A stretch of 64,000 nt of DNA from Paenibacillus borealis. GTDB taxonomy: Bacteria; Bacillota; Bacilli; Paenibacillales; Paenibacillaceae. The stretch lies in NCBI RefSeq assembly GCF_000758665.1, contig NZ_CP009285.1:3348001-3412000 (forward strand), in the 5' to 3' direction. The position numbers and the translations under genes were made by a program. This document shows positions 1-11,211 of the stretch, piece after piece (the first letter of the stretch is position 1; every line of letters starts with the position of its first letter). The notes below the pieces were generated by a model. The model had not been told where the DNA came from and made no database searches. It was given only the letters and a program-made list of their open reading frames with translations.

Positions 1-16
1 AGGGAGTGTGCGAAGG

Positions 17-763
17 ATGAACAAGCTTGTATGGGAGCAGGATTTCCTGAGCGGAAATGCGGATTTGCAGCGCTGGAATATCCGCCTGGGCAACGACTTA
101 TTAGACAATGACGGCAAACCGGTGTATCCGGGATGGGGCAATGGGGAGCAGCAGTTTTATACGGGGAATCCGGGGAATCTGTCTATCGGAGAGGATGGCC
201 TGCAGCTGTGTGCACGCCGTGAAGCTATAGAACAGGACGGGCGTAGCTTTGCATATACCTCGGCCCGTCTGGACACAAGGGACCAGTTCTCTTTCTGCTA
301 CGGCAGACTGGTCGTGCGTGCCAAGCTGCCGGTAGGGCAGGGAATCTGGCCCGCCATCTGGCTGCTTCCGCAGGATCAGGCTTACGGGCCCTGGCCGGCC
401 TCCGGGGAGATCGATATTCTGGAGGCGAAGGGACGTCTGCCCCGGCAGATTGCGGGCACTCTGCACTATGGAGCGGATCTTGCGCAGAAAGTGGTCGAAG
501 AGTTCACCTATGAACTTGAGAGCGGAACGATTAATGAATTCCGGGAGTATGCGCTGGAATGGGAGGCCGGTTCTATGCGCTGGCTTGTCGACGGGCATTG
601 CTTCGCGGAGCGGAGTCTGGAGCCGGGGGTGATGCCCTTTGATCAGCCTTTTTATCTGCTGCTTAATCTTGCAGTGGGCGGCTGGTATGACAATGTGGCG
701 GTGGACGAAGCTGCGCTGCCGGCGGTGATGACGGTGTCAAGCATCCGGCTGTATCAGAGTTGA
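17..763 (+). CDS. Glycoside hydrolase family 16 beta-glucanase, no signal peptide
   Basis: A 248-residue GH16 enzyme, a retaining endo-beta-glucanase family that includes laminarinases and lichenases. The active-site motif E-I-D-I-L-E is visible: Glu131 (nucleophile), Asp133 and Glu136 (acid/base), and many aromatic residues line the expected beta-jelly-roll. The length equals a bare catalytic domain. The protein begins directly with the fold and has no signal peptide, so it probably works inside the cell on imported oligosaccharides. Start: ATG at 17 is ten bases after AGGGAG; an in-frame GTG at 8 is too close to that site. The gene may be the last of an operon that begins before the window. 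Exact substrate (beta-1,3 or mixed-linkage) cannot be told. Confidence 0.9.
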   Translation: MNKLVWEQDFLSGNADLQRWNIRLGNDLLDNDGKPVYPGWGNGEQQFYTGNPGNLSIGEDGLQLCARREAIEQDGRSFAYTSARLDTRDQFSFCYGRLVVRAKLPVGQGIWPAIWLLPQDQAYGPWPASGEIDILEAKGRLPRQIAGTLHYGADLAQKVVEEFTYELESGTINEFREYALEWEAGSMRWLVDGHCFAERSLEPGVMPFDQPFYLLLNLAVGGWYDNVAVDEAALPAVMTVSSIRLYQS

Positions 764-789
764 GACGGCAGCTTATCTTAGGTACATGC

Positions 790-830
790 AAACAGGAGGA
801 ATGCAGCCAAGGCGGCCATTCCTCCTGTTT
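790..830. terminator. Bidirectional hairpin terminator
   Basis: A perfect 14-bp inverted repeat (AAACAGGAGGAATG / CATTCCTCCTGTTT) with a 13-nt loop lies between the convergent GH16 and phosphotransferase genes. The stem ends in A and T runs on both sides, so it can serve both directions. Confidence 0.85.
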
Positions 831-856
831 GCTGCGATTACTTGTCGCTGAACTCC

Positions 857-1831
857 TCAGATTCCGGCAAACATATCTTTCAGGTTATCCCAGTGGGCGG
901 CAACCCAATTATTTTCGTGGCGGAATCTGATGAGCGGTGTGAATTCATCCTTTTGGGGAACGGCAATCCATTCGGCTTCCTTCCACCAGGTCAATTTAAT
1001 GGAACGGATCAATTTGTCCACGGTTAACGGGTTGTATTCACGGTAGCCTGTCACAAAGGCATGGACCCGGTCCAGCCGGAGCTGGTCGCCTGATAATGCA
1101 CAGGACAAGATGGGGCGTGATATATCGAACTCCGGGTACACGAAATGCAGTCTGTCGAAGTCAAGGATAGCCGCTACCTCATCCGCGCTGAACAGAATAT
1201 TATCCACGAACAAATCCCAGTGCCCCCAGCCCCGCTCGCAGTCTGCAAAAATACCGGTATCCATTCCATCAATAATTCTCCGCTGAATCTCCAGCGCCGC
1301 AACCGTTTCGTCACACTGTGCAGTGGTGGCCTGAAGATATCTTTTATCCCAGTTTCTCCGCATAGCTTCTGTAGTCCGGATATTCCAATGCAGCGGCAGC
1401 GGAGTCAGGTCCGTGTTCAGCAGCTTATGCATCCGGCCGACTACACTCCCAAGCGCATACATTTGCTGTTCATTTGCCGTGCCCGGCCCAATACTGTTTC
1501 CGTCACACAGGTTCATCAGCACATACCGTTCCTGCGAAGGCGTTCTTAAGACATATTTCCCCTGATGCGAAAATAACTTGGGAACCGGGATGCCCTGCAG
1601 CTGCAGCTGATCCTGATGAGTCAAAGAAATCTCAAGTCCGTCCACAAGATGCTCCGGGTAACGTATCTTGCTGTATTGCTTCACGAACAAGGGTCCGTGA
1701 TCACTTTCGAGTCTCCATTTCAGATTCAGGAAACCCTGATCAATCTGCGTAGCTTCAGTAACGTGCACCCCGAAAATCTCTGAAATGGAGTCTAAAATTT
1801 CGTCCCGGATTCTAGCGGCTGTGTCGGACAT
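857..1831 (-). CDS. Aminoglycoside phosphotransferase/CotS-type kinase-like protein
   Basis: A 324-residue protein with the APH/choline-kinase-like fold. The catalytic loop shows His204-Trp-Asp206 followed by Asn211, and the metal-binding D-F-D motif begins at Asp224. This is the pattern of small-molecule phosphotransferases, including the Bacillales CotS/YtaA spore-coat kinases. The substrate is not predictable. Start: ATG at 1831 has GTGAGGAG seven bases upstream; an upstream in-frame GTG at 1846 overlaps that site and is rejected. It is transcribed alone, convergent with the GH16 gene. An APH-like antibiotic-resistance role is possible in principle, but nothing in the context supports it. 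Confidence 0.8.
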   Translation of the reverse strand: MSDTAARIRDEILDSISEIFGVHVTEATQIDQGFLNLKWRLESDHGPLFVKQYSKIRYPEHLVDGLEISLTHQDQLQLQGIPVPKLFSHQGKYVLRTPSQERYVLMNLCDGNSIGPGTANEQQMYALGSVVGRMHKLLNTDLTPLPLHWNIRTTEAMRRNWDKRYLQATTAQCDETVAALEIQRRIIDGMDTGIFADCERGWGHWDLFVDNILFSADEVAAILDFDRLHFVYPEFDISRPILSCALSGDQLRLDRVHAFVTGYREYNPLTVDKLIRSIKLTWWKEAEWIAVPQKDEFTPLIRFRHENNWVAAHWDNLKDMFAGI

Positions 1832-2064
1832 ACAATATCTCCTCACCTGGAAATATAAACGATGAATTTATTCAGGGTTAACACTAGTTTAATCTCTGTA
1901 ATGCTGCTATATGACTTTATTTTCACCGGAGTGAGGGGATAATACAAGATAAATATATGGGGAGAAAACGCAGGGGGGACGCGGCCATTTACTGCCCGGA
2001 TAGTTCAAGTTCATAGACCAGTGAATGCTGAATACAGGTGCTTAAATTTACACTGTAAAAGCTT

Positions 2065-2241
2065 AAATGTTGTACGTATTGCAACTTGGTTTCGCAGAAA
2101 CCTGGGTGTGGGGATAGATTGTTGTATGAAATACAACAATTGTCCTGCTAATCCGCTTGGAGAAGGGGAAATGTTGCATTTCATACAACAAAAGTGGATT
2201 ATTGCCGGATTCATAAGGGAAATGTTGTATTATGGGCATGA
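2065..2241. repeat. Degenerate ~52-bp tandem repeat with short palindromes (four units)
   Basis: The word TGTTGTA (or TGTTGCA) recurs at 2068, 2120, 2172 and 2223, so four units are spaced 52, 52 and 51 bases apart. The two middle units carry a clear palindrome: TGTTGTAT-gaa-ATACAACA at 2120-2138 and a one-mismatch version at 2172-2190; the outer units are decayed. Reading frames are open on both strands because the period is close to 17 codons, but neither has a ribosome binding site. The flanking stretch 1832-2064 shows nothing recognisable. Confidence 0.75.
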
Positions 2242-2347
2242 ATTGTTTGCTCGCTAGTGTGCACTAGGAGAAATGATTCTTAATTGTGCGGTGAGGCTTG
2301 GCTTCAGCAGGTAATAAGCAGCTAAAAAGCAGATGATGAGCAAGCGA

Positions 2348-2393
2348 AAAGAGGTGTCCCAAGCCGCAGAACCGGCTGCCGGGACACCTCTTT
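2348..2393. terminator. Hairpin terminator (bidirectional)
   Basis: A 13-bp perfect stem, AAAGAGGTGTCCC / GGGACACCTCTTT, with an inner AGCCG/CGGCT pairing. It lies beyond the truncated end of the transposase remnant and could end minus-strand transcription there. Confidence 0.75.
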
Positions 2394-2436
2394 ATTGAAA
2401 ATATAATTTATATGTTTCACATGCTAACTTATCCTT

Positions 2437-2869
2437 CTACTTCTCGCTGAAGGTGCCGTCCACAAAGTAATGCTCAAGGGAAATGTATTTTTCGTCAGCT
2501 AGAAACTGAAACACGGAGGTAAATACCGTTTCAAGGACACTCCTCATTCGCTGGGAACGGAAGCGATTCAGCGTACGAAAGTTGGGGCGTTGCCGTCCGG
2601 CCAGCCACATGAAAGGGATGATCTCTCGTACGGTCTTAGCGATTTGACGAGACGAATAGATTCGCTTAGTATAGGCGTAAATAATGACTTTGGTAAGCAT
2701 CTTAGGGTGATAACTGTCACGGCCGCCGCCGGGATAGGCCGCGTCAAAAATGGCGTTGTCCAGCCGATTGACGGCGGTATTCACAAGCGCGATCGAGGTG
2801 ATTTTCCGGGATATCTTCTTTCAGATCCTATGGCAAGCAAAGTTGGTCCATGGACTATTGAATGTACAA
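2437..2869 (-). pseudogene. IS1182-family transposase remnant (N-terminal part, broken)
   Basis: The translated remnant matches the N-terminal third of IS1182-type transposases from memory: an early D-I-P-E-N-H-L stretch, then Y-P-G-G-G-R-D-S-Y-H-P, the S-S-R-Q-I-A motif and W-L-A-G-R-Q-R-P-N-F-R-T-L-N-R-F-R. It is clearly dead. Counting from a TTG at 2869 there are in-frame stops at 2855-2857 and 2828-2830, then a one-base insertion near 2785-2800. The frame ends at a stop right after V-D-G-T, where intact members continue for several hundred residues including the catalytic region. It is a decayed fossil of an insertion, not a working mobile element. Confidence 0.88.
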
Positions 2870-2870
2870 A

Positions 2871-2929
2871 GAAATCGCTCCTTTTGAAATGGTTGGGTGG
2901 TACCTCCATTTTACCAAAAAGGCGATTTC
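2871..2929. repeat. Inverted repeat at the start of the IS1182 remnant
   Basis: GAAATCGC at 2871-2878 pairs with GCGATTTC at 2922-2929, with further imperfect pairing inside (CTTTT / AAAAAGG). On the plus strand it is followed by seven Ts. It lies just upstream of the broken transposase start, where IS1182-type elements often have a hairpin that limits read-through; here it is probably part of the left end of the old insertion. Confidence 0.5.
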
Positions 2930-3035
2930 TTTTTTTGTGTTTGTTGAAAAAGTGTTTTCGTATCCCGCTTAAACAACGGTCCGTTCGCGGAGCGTCCACC
3001 CAAGTGCCCACGTTGATGCTACTACAAAGTAAAGA

Positions 3036-3073
3036 GCTGTCCCAAGCAGCCATTTCATGGCTTTTGGGACAGC
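3036..3073 (-). terminator. Terminator after the beta-galactosidase gene
   Basis: GCTGTCCCAA / TTGGGACAGC with inner AGCCAT / ATGGCT pairing forms a strong hairpin 21 bases past the lacZ stop. On the minus strand it is followed by the T-rich run TCTTTACTTT. Confidence 0.75.
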
Positions 3074-3094
3074 CCCTTCTACTTGTGAGGCAAC

Positions 3095-6220
<3,126 letters not shown>

Positions 6221-6230
6221 TTATATTGTT

Positions 6231-6282
6231 ATATTCATATTATAGAATGGAGAATGTCTGGGGTATATATAATGATATTCAT
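6231..6282. promoter_or_regulatory. lacZ/araC divergent promoter with repeated half-sites
   Basis: On the minus strand TATAAT at 6239-6244 is a good -10 for lacZ but has no matching -35, as expected for an activator-dependent promoter. The word ATATTCAT occurs at 6231-6238 and 6275-6282, 44 bases apart (about four helical turns), and may be bound by the adjacent AraC-type regulator. This is an inference from position and repetition. Confidence 0.45.
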
Positions 6283-6409
6283 CGAATATAACAAAATATG
6301 AAACAAGAATAGACTGGAATTTGAAACGGGAGGCCGTTATGATGGGGAGGTGGAACAGGAATAACGGCGGTTAGAACCAGCCGGGCTTTTTACAGAAAGG
6401 GTGGGGCTT

Positions 6410-7231
6410 GTGAGAAGTACAATGATCTTTTGCGAAATGGAAGAAACGCTTCTGCTGCCGCTCTATGCCACAACCATCGGGTATTGGGAGCATCAGGAAG
6501 AGACTCTCCGGCCTACGGGCTTTCCGGATTACCAGCTGCACCAGGTACTTGGCGGAAAAGGCGAATTGACTATCGGGGATAAACGTTATACTGCAGGTCC
6601 CGGTGATATCATGTTTCTCTATCCTGATGTTCCCCATTCGTATACTCCGCTGAGCCGGGAATGGGAGCTGGCCTGGATTTCCTTTAACGGGAGGGAAGCG
6701 GCCCAGATGCTGCTCTATGCCGGAATACGCGAGTCAGGAATGGGGAGCTTAAGAGCGGAGCCCATCCTGAACCCGCTGGAGGAGATGCTTACCCTTTCAT
6801 ACGGCAATGAGCTTCAGGATAATCTGGAGCGTTCGAAGTTACTGTACTCGCTGCTTCTGGATCTGAAACGCAGCCTGCTCCCCGCCTCGAATGAGGATAA
6901 TGAGCTGGAACGGATGAAGCCGGTGCTGCAATATATAGAGCTCCACCTGCACCGTCCGCTGCTGCTGAAGGAACTGGCCGAGGTGGCTGAAGTGTCACCG
7001 CAGTATCTGTGCCGGCTGTTCCAGCGCACCGTCCGCGAGCGGCCGGTCGCCTATATTAACAAACAGCGGGTGAACCGGAGCAAACAGCTCATGTTCAGCA
7101 GCAGAGGGCAGAGAGTCTATGAAATCGCCCAGAGGGCAGGGTTCGAGAATGTCAGCTATTTCTGTGCTGTGTTTAAGCGGTTGACCGGTATGCAGCCCGA
7201 AGAGTGGAGGCGCCTGCATGGTCTGGATTAG
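6410..7231 (+). CDS. AraC-family transcriptional regulator (beside lacZ)
   Basis: A 273-residue regulator with an N-terminal cupin-like sensor (glycine-rich turns and P-G-D-I-M-F-L-Y-P near residue 65) and a C-terminal double helix-turn-helix of AraC type, with L-A-E-V-A-E-V-S-P-Q-Y-L-C-R-L-F as the first helix pair. It is divergent from lacZ, so it most likely activates that gene in response to a galactoside or related sugar. The start chosen is GTG at 6410, nine bases after AGAAAGG; GTG at 6401 directly follows that site and is unlikely, and ATG at 6422 is another option. Confidence 0.88.
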   Translation: MRSTMIFCEMEETLLLPLYATTIGYWEHQEETLRPTGFPDYQLHQVLGGKGELTIGDKRYTAGPGDIMFLYPDVPHSYTPLSREWELAWISFNGREAAQMLLYAGIRESGMGSLRAEPILNPLEEMLTLSYGNELQDNLERSKLLYSLLLDLKRSLLPASNEDNELERMKPVLQYIELHLHRPLLLKELAEVAEVSPQYLCRLFQRTVRERPVAYINKQRVNRSKQLMFSSRGQRVYEIAQRAGFENVSYFCAVFKRLTGMQPEEWRRLHGLD

Positions 7232-7261
7232 GGGCCGGCAGGCGCCGGATTTGTAGCCGTA

Positions 7262-8152
7262 TCACAGACTCTCCCTCAGCCGGGCGAACATCCAGTCCGC
7301 GATCTGGCGGTAATCTGTAGCCGGCTCAGCAGACTCTGCGGGTTCAACCGGATTATGGCCATGTGCCTGCAGCACCGCCCACATTGCATTCCAGAAGGTG
7401 ACTACGTAAGACATCTGTTCAAGGCTATGCAGGGTATCTGCATCATATTGTCCGAAGTAACAGGACAGAAAGGTTTCCTTCTGTGGCCGCGAATAAGCTG
7501 AGCATACACATGCCAGATCAAACATGATATCGCCCATTCCGGCATATTCCCAGTCGATCAGCCGCACAGACCCGTCATCCAGAAAGTTGTTAGCAAAAGG
7601 ATCATTATGGCACAGCCCCAGCTGCTGCTGTCCGTTTGACGCCCTGTCATGCTGAATGGCAGCAAGCTTCTCCAGCAGTTCGTCCAGATCTCCGGGAAGC
7701 CCGAGCTGGTGCCGGGCGGCAAATTGTATCCGGTCTTTAATATCCTGATAAGGCGAGAATGCATAGGCAACCGGCGGCAGGGCATGCACTTTGCTCATAG
7801 TATCGGCGATCCGCTTCATATTCACATCGGTGCCGGTATCCGCGTCGTTCCATTTCACGCCGTCAATGAACTCTGTGACCATATGACCCGTCTCCGTGGA
7901 GAAATACACTACCTTTGCGCCTACCCCTATGTCTGCCGCTGCCTGCATAGCCGCAAGCTCGGCCTCCCGGGAGATGCCGAGCCTGTCCGCGTTGCCGCCG
8001 CTTATGCGCAGAGCCAGCTTACGGATACCGTTAGTAATAATATAATTCTGATTAGTCAAGCCATCCTGCTGGTATTCAATGGCTGTATCCGCGATATCCC
8101 ACTGCAATTCTTCCTCAATAATCTGCTTCATGTCTTCAGTCCATCCGCTCAT
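7262..8152 (-). CDS. Choline-kinase-like phosphotransferase
   Basis: A 296-residue protein of the choline/ethanolamine kinase and APH superfamily. It shows H-N-D-P (His182, Asp184), a following Asn188-Asn189, and the D-W-E metal motif at Asp200-Glu202, the pattern of LicA/CotS-type kinases. The N-terminal part has the nucleotide-binding Gly-rich region and a Leu-Ala-Leu-Arg-Ile strand. The substrate is unknown. Start: ATG at 8152 follows GGAAGGAAT; an upstream TTG at 8188 has no binding site. The gene lies 39 bases after GH29 in the same direction and may be co-transcribed with it. Confidence 0.78.
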   Translation of the reverse strand: MSGWTEDMKQIIEEELQWDIADTAIEYQQDGLTNQNYIITNGIRKLALRISGGNADRLGISREAELAAMQAAADIGVGAKVVYFSTETGHMVTEFIDGVKWNDADTGTDVNMKRIADTMSKVHALPPVAYAFSPYQDIKDRIQFAARHQLGLPGDLDELLEKLAAIQHDRASNGQQQLGLCHNDPFANNFLDDGSVRLIDWEYAGMGDIMFDLACVCSAYSRPQKETFLSCYFGQYDADTLHSLEQMSYVVTFWNAMWAVLQAHGHNPVEPAESAEPATDYRQIADWMFARLRESL

Positions 8153-8191
8153 GCTGGTTATTCCTTCCGTTGTATAGAGTAAAGGCAAAGA

Positions 8192-9649
8192 TCAGGCAAG
8201 TTCAAGCTTGAACACAACAGGCAGCGCGCTGGCCACCGCTGTGGTGCGGATCGTTAACGCTTCTCCATCCCGTTCCCAGGCAGGCTGCTCATCGAAACCG
8301 AGCACGGACATCCTCTGGATAATTCCCTCGAAATACGGAGATTTCTCCCTAAGCGATTTAATGCGGACCACGCCATCCACAGGGAACACAAGGACGGTTG
8401 CATACAGGCAGTTGCCCTTCACGGTGAAACGGATGTCCTCAGGGGTGAACACCTTGGCGCTGCCGTCGGTGAACTGCCCTTCTTCAATGCGTGTCGGCCC
8501 TTCACCGAATGTGCGCCAGAAGGAGCTCTCATAAATGGCTTCACCATTTGTGCCCAGCCAGCCGCCGATAGCAGCCAGTATCTCCTTATCTTCATCGGCA
8601 AAGCTGCCGTCAGCCCGCGGACCCACATTCAGCAGGAGATTGCCGTTTTTGCTGACGATATCCACCAGATTGCAGATGATTTCTCCGGCCGGCTTGTAGT
8701 CATTATTCTCCGTATAACACCAGGAATTTCGCGCTGCTGCTGTATCCGTCTGCCAGAAGAACGGCTTCAGCTCAGCGAATTGCCCCCGTTCTACATCGGG
8801 AATGGCTGTGCCGAACATGAAGGCATCATGTTTATAATTAATGGCAGCCGTAGTTCCCCGCTGGGCAGCCCGGTTATAGTAATAGGCGGCGAATTTTTTC
8901 AGATACGGTTTGAATACAGCATTCTCAATCCACCAGTCGAAATAGAAAACCTTAGGCTGATACTGGTCGACCAGCTCGCAGCAGCGGATCAGCCAGTCTT
9001 CCAGATACTCTTCAGACGGAGGAGAGCCGTAGAGATCGTGATGATCCGGTTCCGGCATGGACGGCCAGTAGAAATCGCCGCGTTCCAGCGGCTCATGAAT
9101 GTCGGAGTCGAACTCTTTACCGTGGGACATGAAGAACCAGTGCTCCGCGCGGTGGGAGGAGACGCCCAGCTCCAGATCAAGCTTCCCGAAGGCGGCCTTC
9201 AGCTCGCCGAGAATATCCCGCCCGGGCCCCATCTCGTACGTGTTATAATGGGAGACAGCGCTTTTATACATCTGGAAGCCGTCATGATGCTCTGCAACGG
9301 GAATGACATATCTGGCGCCGGAGGCTTTGAATAAGGCCGCCCACTCATCGGGGTTGAACTGCTGCGCTGTGAACAGGGGAATGAAATCCTTGTAACCGAA
9401 GTCCTTGTGGTTCCCGTAGACAGCCAGATGATGCTCATATTCTTTCGTACCTTGAATGTACATATTGCGTGAGTACCACTCATTGCTGAATGCCGGGACA
9501 GAATACAGTCCCCAGTGAATGAAAATGCCGAATTTGGCCTGGCGGTACCACTGCGGCACCTGATAGGCGCTTAGAGAATCCCAATCATCCTTATAGGGGC
9601 CGTTCTTAATGGTCTCGCCGATAAGATGCAAATATTCCGTAGTGTTCAT
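8192..9649 (-). CDS. Alpha-L-fucosidase, GH29
   Basis: A 485-residue GH29 enzyme, retaining alpha-L-fucosidases. Family landmarks are W-Y-R-Q-A-K-F-G-I-F-I-H-W-G near residue 35, A-E-H-H-D-G-F near 120, and the strand V-F-Y-F-D-W-W whose Asp238 fits the catalytic nucleophile. A C-terminal beta-sandwich follows after about residue 360. There is no signal peptide, so the enzyme is probably intracellular. The start is not certain: ATG at 9649 is 14 bases after GGGAGG, while an upstream in-frame ATG at 9691 has no binding site. It is divergent from an AraC regulator. GH29 also includes other alpha-fucosyl specificities. Confidence 0.9.
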   Translation of the reverse strand: MNTTEYLHLIGETIKNGPYKDDWDSLSAYQVPQWYRQAKFGIFIHWGLYSVPAFSNEWYSRNMYIQGTKEYEHHLAVYGNHKDFGYKDFIPLFTAQQFNPDEWAALFKASGARYVIPVAEHHDGFQMYKSAVSHYNTYEMGPGRDILGELKAAFGKLDLELGVSSHRAEHWFFMSHGKEFDSDIHEPLERGDFYWPSMPEPDHHDLYGSPPSEEYLEDWLIRCCELVDQYQPKVFYFDWWIENAVFKPYLKKFAAYYYNRAAQRGTTAAINYKHDAFMFGTAIPDVERGQFAELKPFFWQTDTAAARNSWCYTENNDYKPAGEIICNLVDIVSKNGNLLLNVGPRADGSFADEDKEILAAIGGWLGTNGEAIYESSFWRTFGEGPTRIEEGQFTDGSAKVFTPEDIRFTVKGNCLYATVLVFPVDGVVRIKSLREKSPYFEGIIQRMSVLGFDEQPAWERDGEALTIRTTAVASALPVVFKLELA

Positions 9650-9717
9650 AGTAAGTTTCTCATCCTCCCGCAATTTATATAACGCTTTCATTGTACCGGG
9701 CCGCAGGGGGATTAAGA

Positions 9718-9744
9718 ATGTACGGGACTAACTTTCTGATGTAC
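9718..9744. promoter_or_regulatory. Direct repeat in the GH29/araC intergenic region
   Basis: ATGTAC occurs at 9718-9723 and 9739-9744, exactly 21 bases apart (two helical turns) and in the same orientation. This is the geometry commonly used by AraC-type dimers. The site sits in the 123-base divergent region between the fucosidase and its likely regulator. Confidence 0.4.
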
Positions 9745-9772
9745 AAAAATAACCTTTAAGGCGGTCTGAACG

Positions 9773-10609
9773 ATGGATCATCGCGCATTGCTCACCAGCT
9801 ACTTATCCAATCTGAAGGTCGATCTGCTCATGGCGGACTATAATCAGTGCACCACACGGTGGAGGGATCTGGACTATACTCCGGACTACAGCAAGTTCTA
9901 TTACATCTGCGGCGGTGAAGGTTGGCTGAAGATCGGGGATAAGGAATATTATCCGCAGCCGGGGGAGCTGATCCTGATGCCTGAGGGTGTGAAGCAGTCC
10001 TACTCATGCATCAGCGAACGGCCTTTTCTTAAATACTGGTGTCATTTCAGTGCCAAGGTCGGAGAGATCAACCTGTTCCGTGTCCTGGAGCTGAATCATG
10101 TATGCATTCCGGAGAATCCCGCTGCTGTCGAGGCGGCATTCCAGGGGATTACCGGGAGTACCCAATCGGATGCTGTATATGCCCCGCTGCTGGGCAAGAG
10201 CAGGCTGCTGGAGCTGATCGCCCATTACGTCATGAATCACAAGCTGGATGAAATCTCTTATAAGAATCTGGGCGCTGCCCGGAAGCTGACTGCTGTTCTG
10301 GATTACATCGCCGCGAATATCGAACACAATATTACGATTCATGACCTTGCCGAAATTGCCCATATGCACCCTAATTACTTCATGCGTCTGTTCAAGCAGC
10401 AGATCGGCGTACCCCCCATCCAGTACATCACCCGGCAAAAGATTGATAAAGCCAAAGACCTGCTGGCAACCACCTCCGGCTCGGTCAGCGAGATTGCCGA
10501 CCAGCTCGGCTTCGGCGACCTGTTCTATTTCTCCAGGCAATTCAAGAAGCATGCCGGGCTTGCACCCACGGAATTCAGAAAACAGGAAACAGGAGGAGTT
10601 AAACCATGA
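9773..10609 (+). CDS. AraC-family transcriptional regulator (beside GH29)
   Basis: A 278-residue regulator with an N-terminal cupin-type sensor (K-I-G-D-K-E-Y-Y-P-Q-P-G-E-L-I-L-M-P near residue 62) and a C-terminal AraC helix-turn-helix pair (residues about 170-272, with H-M-H-P-N-Y-F-M-R-L-F and a final G-F-G-D-L-F-Y-F-S-R-Q-F-K-K). It is divergent from the fucosidase gene and probably controls it. ATG at 9773 follows AAGGCGGT. The next gene, an acetyltransferase, starts inside its stop codon (ATGA overlap), so the two are translationally coupled. Confidence 0.9.
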   Translation: MDHRALLTSYLSNLKVDLLMADYNQCTTRWRDLDYTPDYSKFYYICGGEGWLKIGDKEYYPQPGELILMPEGVKQSYSCISERPFLKYWCHFSAKVGEINLFRVLELNHVCIPENPAAVEAAFQGITGSTQSDAVYAPLLGKSRLLELIAHYVMNHKLDEISYKNLGAARKLTAVLDYIAANIEHNITIHDLAEIAHMHPNYFMRLFKQQIGVPPIQYITRQKIDKAKDLLATTSGSVSEIADQLGFGDLFYFSRQFKKHAGLAPTEFRKQETGGVKP

Positions 10610-11127
10610 GCATTGCGCAGTACAATGGATACCAGATCCGGTTAATGGATGAGCCGGCAGCCAGAGAGATTCTGAACTGGAAATACGAACCGCCTTATTC
10701 TCTGTACAATATGCTGGAGGATTCTGCTGAAACGGAGGATATTGAAGAGCTGATGGACGGCTCCTACTTCAGCGTACGCACTGCGGAGGGGGAACTGGCC
10801 GGATTCTTCTGTTACGGGCGGAATGCCCAGGTGGGAGGAGGAGTAGAGCTGGGATATTATCTGGATGGAACAGCGCTGGATATCGGACTGGGATTAAGGC
10901 CGGACCTGACCGGCGCTGGAAAAGGGCTTACTTTTCTGCAGGCGGGTATGAAGTTTGCACGGCGGACCTATGACGCGAAGCGGTTCCGGTTGTCGGTTGC
11001 AGCCTTTAATCTTCGGGCCATTGCCTTATACAAGAAGGCGGGTTTCCTGCCCGGCCAGAGCTTCACGAACCGGTATGGAGACACTGAAACAGAGTTCCTG
11101 CTGATGGAGACTCCTGTCCTGTTCTGA
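10606..11127 (+). CDS. GNAT-family N-acetyltransferase
   Basis: A 173-residue GNAT protein. The acetyl-CoA binding motif A is visible as L-G-L-R-P-D-L-T-G-A-G-K-G near residue 103, followed by the typical A-A-F-N-L-R-A-I-A-L-Y-K-K-A-G-F end of the fold. The acceptor substrate is unknown. Its ATG overlaps the stop of the AraC gene by four bases and has AGGAGG upstream, so it is expressed with that regulator; whether it acts on a sugar or is unrelated to fucoside use cannot be told. Confidence 0.85.
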   Translation: MSIAQYNGYQIRLMDEPAAREILNWKYEPPYSLYNMLEDSAETEDIEELMDGSYFSVRTAEGELAGFFCYGRNAQVGGGVELGYYLDGTALDIGLGLRPDLTGAGKGLTFLQAGMKFARRTYDAKRFRLSVAAFNLRAIALYKKAGFLPGQSFTNRYGDTETEFLLMETPVLF

Positions 11128-11211
11128 CCCTCTTTAGCCAGAGTGGAGAATACAGGGCAAAGTCTGTTAAAATAGAATTATGGCATCATACATATCAAAG
11201 GAGAACTGAAT

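Noticed and set aside
857..1831. Aminoglycoside resistance gene
   Set aside because: The APH-like motifs are shared with many kinases such as CotS; no resistance context or close match to known resistance enzymes is apparent.
2021..2257. 78-codon plus-strand gene (and 67-codon minus-strand gene) at the first repeat locus
   Set aside because: Both frames follow the 52-base repeat and have no initiation signals.
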